A stretch of 63,389 nucleotides of DNA from Phyllobacteriaceae bacterium UBA1940 (GTDB lineage: Bacteria > Pseudomonadota > Alphaproteobacteria > Rhizobiales > Rhizobiaceae): positions 42,622-106,010 of the forward strand of contig DDFA01000086.1 in the NCBI GenBank assembly GCA_002336975.1. Reading direction: 5' to 3'. Below the pieces are notes generated by a model. The model did no database searches, was not told the DNA's origin, and was given only the letters and a program-made list of their open reading frames with translations. A program made the position numbers and the translations under genes. Below, piece by piece: positions 52,651-61,423 of this stretch (positions are counted from its first letter, which is position 1; every line of letters begins with the position of its first letter).

Positions 52651-53360
52651 AACTGTTGGAAACGAGGGGACTGCGGAGCGGCTACGGAAGGATCCCCATC
52701 CTCCAGGGCGTCGATCTCGCCGTCGAGGAAGGGTCGTTCACCGGCATTCTCGGCCACAACGGCATGGGCAAGTCGACGTTGATCAAGACGGTGTTCGGGC
52801 AGATTGCGCCGACCGCTGGCGCGGTTCGGTTCGACGGGAAGGACGTCACCGGGACGCCGAGCCATCGGCGCGCCAGCCTGGGGCTCGGCTATGTGCCCCA
52901 AGGCCGCGAAATATTCCCGACCCTGTCGGTCGAGGAGAATCTGCGAATGGGTCTGATGCGGCTGCCGGACCGCCATGCGGCGGAGGAATCGCTGGCGACC
53001 GTGCTCGACGAGTTTCCGCGCCTCAAGCCGTTGCTGGGCAGACGCGGCGGCGTGCTCAGCGGCGGCGAACAGCAGATACTCGCGATCGCCCGCAGCCTGT
53101 GCGGCAATCCGCGGCTGTTGATGCTGGACGAGCCCACCGAGGGCATTCAGCCGTCGATCGTCGACGAAATCATCGCCATCCTGCACGATCTGCGCAACAA
53201 GCGGAAACTGACGCTGATGCTGGTCGAACAGAAGCTCGACTTCATCGCCGCGCTGGCGGACCAGGTCTTTGTCATCCAGCGCGGGCAGATCACCGGAACG
53301 CTGGCGCCGGCGCAATTGGCCGATCCGGAGGTGGTGCGCGAGTTCGTCGGCCTCGGCTGA
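52647..53360 (+). CDS. ABC transporter ATP-binding protein (LivF type)
   Basis: This 237-residue protein has Walker A LGHNGMGKST, GLGYVPQGREIFPTLSVEEN, signature LSGGEQQ and Walker B LMLDEPTEGIQP. The EGIQ wording is that of UrtE/FmdF-type ATPases. It overlaps the LivG-type gene by ATGA and ends the importer operon, facing the convergent amidase gene across 38 bp. Confidence 0.92.
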   Translation: MKLLETRGLRSGYGRIPILQGVDLAVEEGSFTGILGHNGMGKSTLIKTVFGQIAPTAGAVRFDGKDVTGTPSHRRASLGLGYVPQGREIFPTLSVEENLRMGLMRLPDRHAAEESLATVLDEFPRLKPLLGRRGGVLSGGEQQILAIARSLCGNPRLLMLDEPTEGIQPSIVDEIIAILHDLRNKRKLTLMLVEQKLDFIAALADQVFVIQRGQITGTLAPAQLADPEVVREFVGLG

Positions 53361-53398
53361 CGAACCCGAGCCGGCCGGCCGGAAGACGCTGCCGGCGC

Positions 53399-54799
53399 TC
53401 AGCCCAGCGGCGGGCGATTGTCCCAGCCGAAATCCTGCTGCCAGGCGTAGCCGGCCCGGATCAGCAACGCCTCAGAGAGCCTTGGGCCGACCAGCTGGAA
53501 CGCGATCGGCTCGCCGCCGGCCGACAGGCCGGCCGGCAAGGTGATCGTCGGATGGCCGGATACGTCATAGACGCAGGTGAAGCGGATCAGCCTCTCCAGT
53601 CCGGCCGGATCCGGGCAGATGCGGGCGAATTCCTCGACGGTGGGAACCGGGTTTGGCGTCACCGGGACCAGCATCAGGTCGACCGTCTCGAACAGCGCAT
53701 CGAGGTTGCCGGCGAACTGGCGGCGGGCGAGATTGGCCTGCGCATAGTCGACGCCGGTGACGGCGGCGCCCGCGTCGAGGAAATCCCGGAACAGGGCCGA
53801 GTAGCCTTCGGGCCTTGCGCCTTCGAGACCCTGGTGGACCGACAGCGCTTCCGACAGGCAGATCGGCGTCCAGGCGCTTTGCGCTGCGGCGGTATCGGGC
53901 ATGGTCACCGACACGAGCTTTGCGCGGCGGCCGGTGAGGACGGCAATCGCGGCTTGCAGCGCGGCGACCGTCTCGGTCATGACGCCGTCGCTGGAATAGG
54001 CGGCGTCGAAGCCCAGCCGCACGCCGCCCAGGCCGTGGTCTAGTTCCGCCAGATAGTCGGGGACGGGGGCCGACAGCGATGTCGCGTCGCGATCGTCGCG
54101 GCCGGCGATCGCGCCAAGCAACGCGGCGGCGTCCTCAACCCTGCGGGCGAGCGGGCCGACATGGTCGAGCGTCCAGGACAGCGGAAAGACGCCATGGCGA
54201 CTGACGCGGCCCCAGGTCGGCTTGACCCCGACCACGGCATTGCAGATAGCAGGAAAGCGGATGGAGCCGCCGGTGTCGGTGCCGACCGCCGCCGCACAGA
54301 ACCCGGCGGCGGCCGCGACGCCTGAACCCGAAGACGACGAGCCGGTCCACAGGTCGCCGCGCCACGGATTGACCGGCAGCGCGACATCCGGGTGGTGGAT
54401 GGCGAGCGCGCCTTCGGACAGTTCGGTCTTGCCGATCAGCACCGCGCCGGCGGCTGCGATCCGGTCAACGATCGTGGCGTTGGCGCGCGAGCGGCGATTG
54501 CGAAACATCGGAAAGCCGGCAGCCGTCGGGGCGTTGTCAGTATCGCACAGATCCTTCACCGCCACCGGTACGCCGTGCAGCGGGCCACGGATACCGCCAT
54601 TGCGGGCTTCAGTTTCGCGATCCCTTGCGGCGGCGCGAGCGCTTTCGGCCATGACGTGGGCGAACGCATTCAGGCGACCGTCGAGCCGCTCAATGCGATC
54701 GAGATAGGCCTGCGTCAGTTCGACGGGCGATAGTTTTCCGGCGCGGATGAGGCGGCCGGCCTCGACGCCGGAAATCTCGGTCAGTTCAGAGCCCGCCAC
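53399..54799 (-). CDS. Amidase-signature hydrolase
   Basis: This 466-residue protein has the amidase signature: VPVAVKDLCDT with the Lys, TGSSSSGSGVAAAAGF with the cis-Ser and VGTDTGGSIRFPAIC with the nucleophile Ser. It hydrolyses a carboxamide to acid and ammonia. It is the last gene of the operon from 60368 and directly follows a second, different amidase. The Liv-type importer next door has features of amide carriers, so an imported amide is the expected substrate. Confidence 0.88.
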   Translation of the reverse strand: MAGSELTEISGVEAGRLIRAGKLSPVELTQAYLDRIERLDGRLNAFAHVMAESARAAARDRETEARNGGIRGPLHGVPVAVKDLCDTDNAPTAAGFPMFRNRRSRANATIVDRIAAAGAVLIGKTELSEGALAIHHPDVALPVNPWRGDLWTGSSSSGSGVAAAAGFCAAAVGTDTGGSIRFPAICNAVVGVKPTWGRVSRHGVFPLSWTLDHVGPLARRVEDAAALLGAIAGRDDRDATSLSAPVPDYLAELDHGLGGVRLGFDAAYSSDGVMTETVAALQAAIAVLTGRRAKLVSVTMPDTAAAQSAWTPICLSEALSVHQGLEGARPEGYSALFRDFLDAGAAVTGVDYAQANLARRQFAGNLDALFETVDLMLVPVTPNPVPTVEEFARICPDPAGLERLIRFTCVYDVSGHPTITLPAGLSAGGEPIAFQLVGPRLSEALLIRAGYAWQQDFGWDNRPPLG

Positions 54800-54809
54800 A
54801 TTGGCCTCC

Positions 54810-56315
54810 TCAGGCGTTGCGCTGGAAATGTTCGGCCGCGCACAGCAGGTCGACCTCGCCGAAGCGGCGGCCGATCAGCATCAGTCCGACCGGCAGACCA
54901 TCATGCTCGCCGCACGGTAGTGTGATCGCCGGGTGGCCGCTGGCGTTGTAGGGTGCGGTGTTGCCGACCATCGGCAGCCCCAGCGACACGCGTTCGGCGA
55001 GGCTCGCGCCGGGCGCAGGATGAGCGCTGGCGCGGAAGGGAATGGTCGGCATCGCCAGCGCGTCGAAACGCTCCAGCGCGGCGTCGATGCCCGCGCGCAT
55101 TGCCGCCAGCAGGGATTGCGCCTTGGCATAGTGCCGGCCATGGTAGCGTCGCTGCATCAGCGCCCCCATCAACAGCGCCGGCATGGCGGTGACGCTGATA
55201 TCGCCCGGATTTCGGCGCCAGGCGGCGAAGGCGTCCAGCATGCGCGGGTTGCAGTAGCCCTCGCCGAAGCTCGCCAGTCCGTCGTGGCCGAACATCAGCT
55301 CGGAGGTTCCACCGACGACGATGGCGTTCCAGACGTCGAAACATTGCAAGTGGGCCGGCACCGAGATCTCCTCGATTTCCACTCCTGACGCCGCGAGACG
55401 CTTGAGGGCGGCGCGCACGGCGCGGTCGGTCTCGGCTTCGCTTTCGGGCCGGCCGAAGCCTTCGCGAATGACGCCAATGCGTTTCGGCCGGCGATTTTGC
55501 GCAAGCGGATCGAGATAGTTGACGCCGGAGGGTATCGCCCTGTTGGTCTGACGTGGATCGAGCCCGTCGGGGCCGGCAATCACGGTCAGCAACCGCGCCA
55601 CGTCCTCGACGCGCGCGCCCATCGGCCCGCAATGGTCGATGGTCGCGTCCATGGCGAACGCGCCGGTGTAGGGGACAAGGCCGTGCGTCGGTTTGAGCCC
55701 CACCACCCCGCACCAGGACGCCGGAATACGCACCGAGCCGCCCTGATCGCAACCAATGGCCATCTGGATATCGCCGGCGGCGATCGCCGCGCCGTTGCCG
55801 CTCGAGGAACCGCCGGAGGAATGGGCTATGTTGCGGGGGTTCAGCACTGGCGGATCGCTGGTGTGGCTGTGGCCGGAAAAGCTGAGATTTTCGCAAGCCG
55901 TCTTGCCCTTGATCGTTCCCCCCGCCGCAAGCACGCGCGTCACCACCGTGGCGTCCTCGTCAGGCACGAAATCCTGAAGCAGGCTCGAGCCGTTGCGCGC
56001 CGGCATGCCGGCGACGCAGATCGCGTCCTTGACGCCGATCTCGCAGCCGGACAGCAGCCCCTTGCCGGTCGGTTCGATGGGGCCGAGCCATGCCCAGGCG
56101 TTGTACTGGTTTTCTTGCGGAAGCGGCGCACACCCGACCCGGCCGCGCCGAGGCCTGTCGGCATGCGGCGCGTCCATCTGGTCGAGACGGTCGTAGGGAG
56201 CCGTCATGGCCGCCAGGAAACCGGCATAGACCTCGGCGTCCCGGACGCCGAGCCGCAGTCCCAGCATGTCGGAGATTTCCTGGACGTTTTCGAGGGTAGG
56301 TGTGGCGATCGGCAT
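54810..56315 (-). CDS. Amidase-signature hydrolase (second)
   Basis: This 501-residue protein has an N-terminal helical extension of about 90 residues, then GCEIGVKDAICVAGMPARNG with the Lys, SSGGSSSGNGAAIAAG with the cis-Ser and IGCDQGGSVRIPASWCG with the nucleophile. The DQGGS form resembles enantioselective amidases of nitrile/amide operons. It is 10 bp upstream of the other amidase in the same unit. Two amidases may act on successive amide groups or on different enantiomers. Confidence 0.88.
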   Translation of the reverse strand: MPIATPTLENVQEISDMLGLRLGVRDAEVYAGFLAAMTAPYDRLDQMDAPHADRPRRGRVGCAPLPQENQYNAWAWLGPIEPTGKGLLSGCEIGVKDAICVAGMPARNGSSLLQDFVPDEDATVVTRVLAAGGTIKGKTACENLSFSGHSHTSDPPVLNPRNIAHSSGGSSSGNGAAIAAGDIQMAIGCDQGGSVRIPASWCGVVGLKPTHGLVPYTGAFAMDATIDHCGPMGARVEDVARLLTVIAGPDGLDPRQTNRAIPSGVNYLDPLAQNRRPKRIGVIREGFGRPESEAETDRAVRAALKRLAASGVEIEEISVPAHLQCFDVWNAIVVGGTSELMFGHDGLASFGEGYCNPRMLDAFAAWRRNPGDISVTAMPALLMGALMQRRYHGRHYAKAQSLLAAMRAGIDAALERFDALAMPTIPFRASAHPAPGASLAERVSLGLPMVGNTAPYNASGHPAITLPCGEHDGLPVGLMLIGRRFGEVDLLCAAEHFQRNA

Positions 56316-56339
56316 TGCCTGCGCTCCTGTTCGTTTGCC

Positions 56340-57794
56340 TCAGGCGCCCGCGCCGGCCGCATGGCGGCCGGCGATGCGTCCAAAAACCGCTCCGCGCAGA
56401 ACCGATGTCGCGCCGGTGTAGCGCCGGTAATAGATCCCCATGGTCTCGCCCGCCGCGTAGAGATTGCCGAGCGGGCGGCCGTCGCCGTCGACCACTTCGG
56501 CGTCGGCGTTGCAACGCAGGCCGCCGAAGGTAAAGCAGTTGGCCGAACTGATCGGCCAGGCGCGGTAAGGACCAGTCGCGATCGGCAGCGCCCAGTTCGA
56601 CTTCGGCGGGTCGATGCCTTGGGTGGAGAGGCCGTCGAGCTCGAGCGGCCGGAACGCGCCATCGCGTCTCGTGGCGGCGTTGAAGCCGGCGATCGTCTGC
56701 TCAAGCGTATGCGCGGGGATGCCGAGCGCTGTGGCCAGTTCGCCGATCGTGGCGGCCGTCACCGGCTTCTGGTCGCTGCGCACGCTGCGCTGCCAATTGG
56801 GAACCTCGTCGAGGCGGGCGTCGCAGATCAGATAGGCGACGCCACCGGGCAGTTTTGCGATCATGCGCGCGATGTTCTCGTAGATCGCGTCTACGGTGTG
56901 GGAGGCCTCGTCGACAAATCGACGCCCCTCCTGGGTGACCAGAACGCCGTAGGTGAAGTTGAAGACGATCGGTTCGGAGACGCCCGAGCGTGGATCGATC
57001 GGCTCGGCGTGGTATTGCGAGAAGTCGCCGCACGGCGCGGCGCCGGCGCGCAGCGCCATGGCGATGCCTTCGCCTCGATTGTAATAGCCGCCGCGGGCGA
57101 CCGGGCGGACGTGTCGGGCGACGTCGCCGAAATAGCGCGTCTGCATTTCGGCGTTGCCCTCGAAGCCGCCGCAGGCCAGCACGACCTTGCCCATCAGTTC
57201 GAGCTTGTTGCGGTCGCGGTCACGAGCCAGCAGGCCGCTGATCCTGCCGGCGTCGTCGAAGATCAGGTCGTCGGCACTGGTTTCGTAGAGAAAGGTCACG
57301 CCGTTGGCCTCGGCCCTGGCGGCCAGCGCCTCGACCAGCGCCAGCCCTCCGCCTACCGGGCAGATGCGCGTCGTCGACTGGGTGATGAGATAGGAGGCCA
57401 TGTCGGAGAAGCGGATGCCGAGCCCCTTCAACCAGGCGAGCGTCGGGCCGGCCTCGGCGGCGAGCGTGCCGACGATCTCGGGGTCGGTGAAGGACAGCGT
57501 CTTGACGATCGCAGGCCACTGCCCATAGGGGCGCGCGGTCTCGGCGACCAGCGACGGGTCGAGATGCGACCCGGAATTGGCCATGAAATGCTCTTCGAAA
57601 TCGTCAGCGACCTCGCTGTCGTTCTTCATGCGCATGAAGGCTTCGGTCCAGCGGGTGTTGCCGCCGCGCTCCTCCCTGGTCGCGCGCTCGACGACCGCGA
57701 CGCGGGCGCCGCTTTCGGAGGCCGAGACGGCCGCCGAAAGGCCTGCGATGCCGCAACCGGCGACAACGACGTCAAATATGCGTCTTTCAATCAT
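56340..57794 (-). CDS. FAD-dependent dehydrogenase, fumarate reductase/tricarballylate dehydrogenase type
   Basis: This 484-residue protein has the flavoprotein opening VVVAGCGIAGLSAAVSASES with acidic end VVER. Conserved blocks of the fumarate-reductase/TcuA family follow: RGGNTRWTEAFMR, VVLACGGFEGNAEM, NFTYGVLVTQEGRRFVDE and LYAAGETMGIYYRRYTGATS. Members oxidise a saturated di- or tricarboxylate to its unsaturated form, giving a natural supply for the PrpF isomerase. ATG 57794 is chosen for the GGAGG five bases upstream; GTG 57815, overlapping the upstream stop, is possible. Confidence 0.85.
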   Translation of the reverse strand: MIERRIFDVVVAGCGIAGLSAAVSASESGARVAVVERATREERGGNTRWTEAFMRMKNDSEVADDFEEHFMANSGSHLDPSLVAETARPYGQWPAIVKTLSFTDPEIVGTLAAEAGPTLAWLKGLGIRFSDMASYLITQSTTRICPVGGGLALVEALAARAEANGVTFLYETSADDLIFDDAGRISGLLARDRDRNKLELMGKVVLACGGFEGNAEMQTRYFGDVARHVRPVARGGYYNRGEGIAMALRAGAAPCGDFSQYHAEPIDPRSGVSEPIVFNFTYGVLVTQEGRRFVDEASHTVDAIYENIARMIAKLPGGVAYLICDARLDEVPNWQRSVRSDQKPVTAATIGELATALGIPAHTLEQTIAGFNAATRRDGAFRPLELDGLSTQGIDPPKSNWALPIATGPYRAWPISSANCFTFGGLRCNADAEVVDGDGRPLGNLYAAGETMGIYYRRYTGATSVLRGAVFGRIAGRHAAGAGA

Positions 57795-57811
57795 CTGCCC
57801 CTCCCGCACCG

Positions 57812-59290
57812 TCACAGTTTGACGGCGAACGGATCGCGTTCCTCATCGGAGAAATCGATCATGACATTCTTGGTGTTGGTGAATTCGTCCAGAGCCACTT
57901 CGCCGCGTTCGCGTCCGAAACCGCTGTCCTTGAAGCCGCCGAACGGCGCCTGCACCGCAACTGCCCGATAGGTATTGACCCACACTGTGCCGGCGCGAAT
58001 GGCGCGCGAAACGCGCATCGCGCGGTTCAGGTCGGTGGTCCAGACGCCCGAGGCGAGGCCGTATTTGGTGTCGTTGCCGATCGCGATCGCTTCGTCTTCG
58101 TCATCGAAGGGAATGATGGACAGGACCGGCCCGAAAACCTCCTCCTGCGCGATCGTCATTGCGTTTCTGACATTGGCGAAGATGGTCGGCTCGATGAAAA
58201 AGCCATTGCCCAGACCTGGACCGGACGCCGCCCTGCCGCCGGTCATCAGTTCGGCGCCGTCGTCGATGGCGCCCCTGATCGAGCCGAGGATCCGGTTGAA
58301 CTGAGGTTCGTTGGCGGCGGTGCCCATCTCGGTGGCCGGGTCGGTGGGGTCGCCCATGCGGATCCGCTTCGCCCGCTCGACCAGCGTGGTCACGACTTCA
58401 TCATAGACCGGGCGCTGCACCAGCAGCCGCGATCCGGCGATGCAGGTCTGGCCGGTGGCGGCGAAAATGCCGGCGAGCGCGCCGACAATGGCCTTCTTCA
58501 GGTCGGCGTCGGCGAAGATCATGTTGGGCGACTTGCCGCCGAGCTCCAGCGTCGAGGGAACCAGCATGCGGCCGGCATTGGCGGCGATCTCGCGGCCGAT
58601 GCCGGGGCTGCCGGTGAAGCTGATCCGATCGATGCGGCCGCTGGTGAGCAGCGCCTTGCCGACGCGTGCGTCGCCGGTGACCACATTGACGACGCCCGGC
58701 GGGAAGCCGGCCTGTTCGACAAATCTGGCGAACTCCAGCGTCGTCGCCGATGCATGTTCGGACGGCTTGATCACAACGCAGTTGCCGGCGGCAAGCGCGG
58801 GCGCCAGCTTGTTGGAGAGCAGCCCCATCGGCGAGTTCCAGGCGGTGATCAGCACCGCGACGCCGATCGGCTCCCTGACGGCGTAGTCGAGGACGTCGCG
58901 CTGGTCGAGCGGGATCACCTTGCCCCATAATTTGTCGGCGTAGCCGGCGAAAAAGCGATACTGGCGCGCGGCGAAGAGAATCTGGCTGCGGGTTTCACGG
59001 ACGACCTTGCCGTTGTCGGTGCTTTCCAGCACGCCCATCCGGTCGGCGTCGGCGGCAAGCAAGTCGGCGAGCCGGTGCATCAGGCGGGCCCGCTCGACGC
59101 CCGAAACCTTCGACCAGACAGTTTCGAAACAGCGGCGGGCCGCGGCGACCGCTTCACCGACCTGGGCGTCGCTGGCCTGGGGAATGGTGGCCCATTCGTC
59201 GCGGGTATAGGGATTGACCGCAGCAAAACGCTCCTGTCCGCTGTCGCTGACAAAGCGCCCGTCGATGAATAGATCGTACTGCTTGCTCAA
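57812..59290 (-). CDS. NAD(P)-dependent aldehyde dehydrogenase
   Basis: This 492-residue protein has the full catalytic set of the family: ITAWNSPMGLL with the Asn, SFTGSPGIGREIA at the cofactor loop, TLELGGKSPNMIF with the Glu and ATGQTCIAGSRLLVQ with the nucleophile. It converts an aldehyde to a carboxylate. It lies 22 bp after the 2-hydroxyacid dehydrogenase and before the flavoprotein in the operon controlled by operator C. The substrate is unknown. Confidence 0.92.
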   Translation of the reverse strand: MSKQYDLFIDGRFVSDSGQERFAAVNPYTRDEWATIPQASDAQVGEAVAAARRCFETVWSKVSGVERARLMHRLADLLAADADRMGVLESTDNGKVVRETRSQILFAARQYRFFAGYADKLWGKVIPLDQRDVLDYAVREPIGVAVLITAWNSPMGLLSNKLAPALAAGNCVVIKPSEHASATTLEFARFVEQAGFPPGVVNVVTGDARVGKALLTSGRIDRISFTGSPGIGREIAANAGRMLVPSTLELGGKSPNMIFADADLKKAIVGALAGIFAATGQTCIAGSRLLVQRPVYDEVVTTLVERAKRIRMGDPTDPATEMGTAANEPQFNRILGSIRGAIDDGAELMTGGRAASGPGLGNGFFIEPTIFANVRNAMTIAQEEVFGPVLSIIPFDDEDEAIAIGNDTKYGLASGVWTTDLNRAMRVSRAIRAGTVWVNTYRAVAVQAPFGGFKDSGFGRERGEVALDEFTNTKNVMIDFSDEERDPFAVKL

Positions 59291-59312
59291 GGCTTTTTCT
59301 CTCTTTCTTGCG

Positions 59313-60368
59313 TTAGCGCATATTTACCGCATTGGCGATCTGATCCGGCTTGCGGTCGCTCGCCAGTTTTTGCGCATGCATTTGTTTTGCAACCTGCGAA
59401 TCGGCCAGGAAAGGCGCGTCGCCGGTGATGACGTTGACTGGCGAGCCGGCGATGAAGGCGGAGAGGTTGGTCAGCGACTGCTCGAAGAACATGCGGATGT
59501 TTTCCTCGGTGACGAAGCCGATATGCGGCGTGGCGACGACATTGGGCAACGCCCGGAACGGATGGTCGGCGGGGAGGGGTTCGGTTTCGAAGACGTCGAG
59601 GCCGGCGCCGGCGATGCGGCCTTCGCGTAGTGCGGCGACAAGCGCGGCTTCATTGACCAACGCCGGGCGGGCGGTGTTGATCAGGAAGGCGTCCTTTTTC
59701 ATCAACGCGATTTCCCGCGCGCCCACGGTCCCCTCGGTGGCGTCATTGTGCGGCAGATGCAGCGTTATGACGTCGGAGCGCCGGAACAGCTCGTCCTTGG
59801 CGACGCATTCGACGCCGTGCGGCCTGCTGCGCTCGGGCGTCAAATTGCGGCTCCAGGCGACGACGTTCATGCCGAGGATCCTGGCGATCTGCGACACCGG
59901 GACGCCCATATTGCCGAGGCCGACGACGCCGAGCGTGCGGCCGCCCAGGCCCTTGCCGAGCTGTTGCTGCCAGCCGCCCATGCGCAGGGACCCCGTCTCC
60001 CGGGGGAGGTTGCGGGTCAGCGACAGGATCAGCGCCCAGGTGACCTCGACGGTGGTCTGGTGCAGCGCGTCGGTGGTCGAGACGGTGACGCCCAGCTCGT
60101 CGCAGGCGGCAAGGTCGAGCGATCGCGCATTGCGCATGCCGGTGGCGAGGATGAGCTTGAGCCTGGGCAGTCTTTCAAGCACGGCGCGCGGGAACTGCGT
60201 GCGCTCGCGAATACGCATGACGGCGTCGAAATCGGCGAGCCTGGCGACCAGTTCGTCCTGGTCGGCGACGTGATCACGGAAGGGGACGACCTGGACCGAG
60301 GCGACGCCAGACCAGTCGACGATGGTCGCCGCAACGCCTTGGTAATCGTCGAGCACGGCAAGTCGCAT
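59313..60368 (-). CDS. D-2-hydroxyacid dehydrogenase family protein
   Basis: This 351-residue protein has an NAD-binding site, GRTLGVVGLGNMGVPVSQIA (residues 146-165), and the catalytic regions INTARPALVNEAAL, GAGLDVFETEPLP and TPHIGFVTEEN with the His. The enzyme interconverts a 2-keto acid and a D-2-hydroxy acid. ATG 60368 is chosen because the fold begins there; the frame extends upstream towards operator C at 60408. It is the first gene of the unit running to 53399. Confidence 0.9.
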   Translation of the reverse strand: MRLAVLDDYQGVAATIVDWSGVASVQVVPFRDHVADQDELVARLADFDAVMRIRERTQFPRAVLERLPRLKLILATGMRNARSLDLAACDELGVTVSTTDALHQTTVEVTWALILSLTRNLPRETGSLRMGGWQQQLGKGLGGRTLGVVGLGNMGVPVSQIARILGMNVVAWSRNLTPERSRPHGVECVAKDELFRRSDVITLHLPHNDATEGTVGAREIALMKKDAFLINTARPALVNEAALVAALREGRIAGAGLDVFETEPLPADHPFRALPNVVATPHIGFVTEENIRMFFEQSLTNLSAFIAGSPVNVITGDAPFLADSQVAKQMHAQKLASDRKPDQIANAVNMR

Positions 60369-60407
60369 CAGCCTGTTTCCGTTGACCAGGTATTCAATTA
60401 TTCTGCC

Positions 60408-60435
60408 AACTGTCATCTGTCAACAGATCGGATTT
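60408..60435. promoter_or_regulatory. GntR-type operator C, before the hydroxyacid dehydrogenase operon
   Basis: AACTGTCATCTGTC directly followed by AACAGATCGGATTT aligns without gaps to operator B, with 12 of 14 bases identical in the left half and 8 of 14 in the right. It shares ATCTGTCAACAG exactly with operator A. It is 40 bp before the hydroxyacid dehydrogenase start. Confidence 0.65.
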
Positions 60436-60439
60436 GGCT

Positions 60440-60735
60440 GATGGCTGCACCTGTTCCGTTCAGTCAAAATCCGGGGCCGAACAGTCGGCGTCGGAGCGTT
60501 TCCATCTAACCATGGAACGCGCCATCGGCAGCGCGGGCGCAGGGATGAGGATGCGCGCCGCGTCCGGCGATTGTTGGCAGCGGCCCTCAGGCAAAGTTCG
60601 CCACCGCATCACGAGCAAGCCCGAAGGCACGAGGCTCGCCCGTCGAAATCGCCGCTGCATTGCGCGCCGATTGCTTCTGGATGTCAGGCGACGAAAATGG
60701 CGCTCTGAACGCTTGCCATGGAGGAGGACCGGCTG
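60440..60735. other. Gene-free stretch before the IS relic
   Basis: These 296 bases hold short open frames on both strands, none with a recognisable product, start context or conservation that I can see. It may be the decayed end of a gene removed when the adjacent IS element deleted or inserted. No RNA gene, array or repeat was found. Confidence 0.4.
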
Positions 60736-60947
60736 TGACCTGAGACCCTGAACTTCCTCCAGATTTGGGTAGAGTCCGTCGATCATGGAGACGGACGATG
60801 CGACCATCACCGACCACACTCGGCCCTCGGCAACATGCCGCCGGCCGAGTTCGCAAGGAAATCCACGCTGGAAAAACAGGCCGCATGAGGCCAAAACGAA
60901 ACCTAGGACTCTCCCTCAAACCGGAGGAGATCGGGGTCTCAGGTCAC
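60736..60947 (+). mobile_element. Internally deleted IS3-family element (212 bp relic)
   Basis: The left end starts TGACCTGAGACCC and the right end finishes GGGTCTCAGGTCA, a perfect 13-bp terminal inverted repeat. Similarity continues inward (TCCTCC, TTTG, AGAGTCC) for about 40 bases. Between the ends remains only the last part of a transposase (60802-60888). The element cannot move by itself. No direct duplication of the 3-4 flanking bases is visible, so one or both flanks may have rearranged. Confidence 0.85.
60802..60888 (+). pseudogene. C-terminal remnant of IS3-type transposase (OrfB)
   Basis: These 28 codons plus TGA begin with DHHRPHSALGNMPPAEFA and end with KSTLEKQAA. The RPHSALG-NxxPxEFA motif is the hallmark of the end of the IS3-family DDE integrase. 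Everything upstream of it, including the catalytic residues and OrfA, is missing. Confidence 0.9.
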
Positions 60948-60949
60948 CA

Positions 60950-61000
60950 CCTTGCCGAACTGGTGCATGGAACGCGCCCTCTTTCAGCATGCCGGGCAGA
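60950..61000 (-). repeat. Degenerate direct copy of the lepA 3' end
   Basis: These 51 bases resemble 61475-61527 inside the lepA 3' end, in the same orientation. ACCTTGCCGAACTGG is identical (15 of 15), GCAT and GCCCTCTTTC are shared, and the final 14 bases match at 10, with one 2-base gap. The copy begins three bases after the IS relic and ends directly before the small gene at 61001-61423, so that gene lies between the two lepA-like segments. Confidence 0.6.
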
Positions 61001-61423
61001 TCAGAGGGCGGTGGCGATGATTTGCTTTGCTTCCTGATTGGAAAGGCGTCGCACTCCATTCTTCCCCCTGAATGAGTGTCCTAGAATCTTCGCGTTCGTT
61101 GTCAGTCTGCTGGCTCTTATGGCGCTATCAGCTGAAATTCTTCGCGCCGGATCGGTGTACCGCGATATTGACGGATCAGCTTCAAAAAAGAACTGCCCAT
61201 ATTCGTGGTAATCTGGGTCAGAGGGATGGTTCTCCCCGACTGCTGTCACTTGAAAGATTGCGACCAATTCATATTCGCCAGATATGTTCGCAACAGCCAA
61301 CACTTGATCGCCTGGGGCGATGTGTTCCATCGCTCCCGAGTTTTGGTTAAGTTTATAGATCTTTCTACGTTCGTTAGCTGTGTCATCGAAAAAGCGAGCC
61401 CAGAAGTAGAGATACGACGCCAC
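61001..61423 (-). CDS. Small protein of unknown function between lepA and its 3'-end copy
   Basis: This 140-residue protein starts at GTG 61423, overlapping the lepA stop (TAGTG). It contains YLYFWARFFDD, a central GDQVLAVANISGEYELVAIF strand-rich part and a basic C-terminus. The middle resembles PUA-like/EVE or ASCH folds that read modified bases, but this is a weak impression. Its base composition is visibly more AT-rich than lepA and the catabolic operons, suggesting recent acquisition. No homologous domain is certain. Confidence 0.6.
   Translation of the reverse strand: MASYLYFWARFFDDTANERRKIYKLNQNSGAMEHIAPGDQVLAVANISGEYELVAIFQVTAVGENHPSDPDYHEYGQFFFEADPSISRYTDPARRISADSAIRASRLTTNAKILGHSFRGKNGVRRLSNQEAKQIIATAL

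Noticed and set aside
55497..57971. 824-residue open frame on the plus strand
   Set aside because: It lies opposite the second amidase and the flavoprotein, both with intact motifs. Its translation has no recognisable domain and is rich in Arg, Gly and Asp as expected of a high-GC antisense frame.
60736..60947. Intact insertion sequence
   Set aside because: The ends are present but only 28 codons of transposase remain, so it is listed as a relic.
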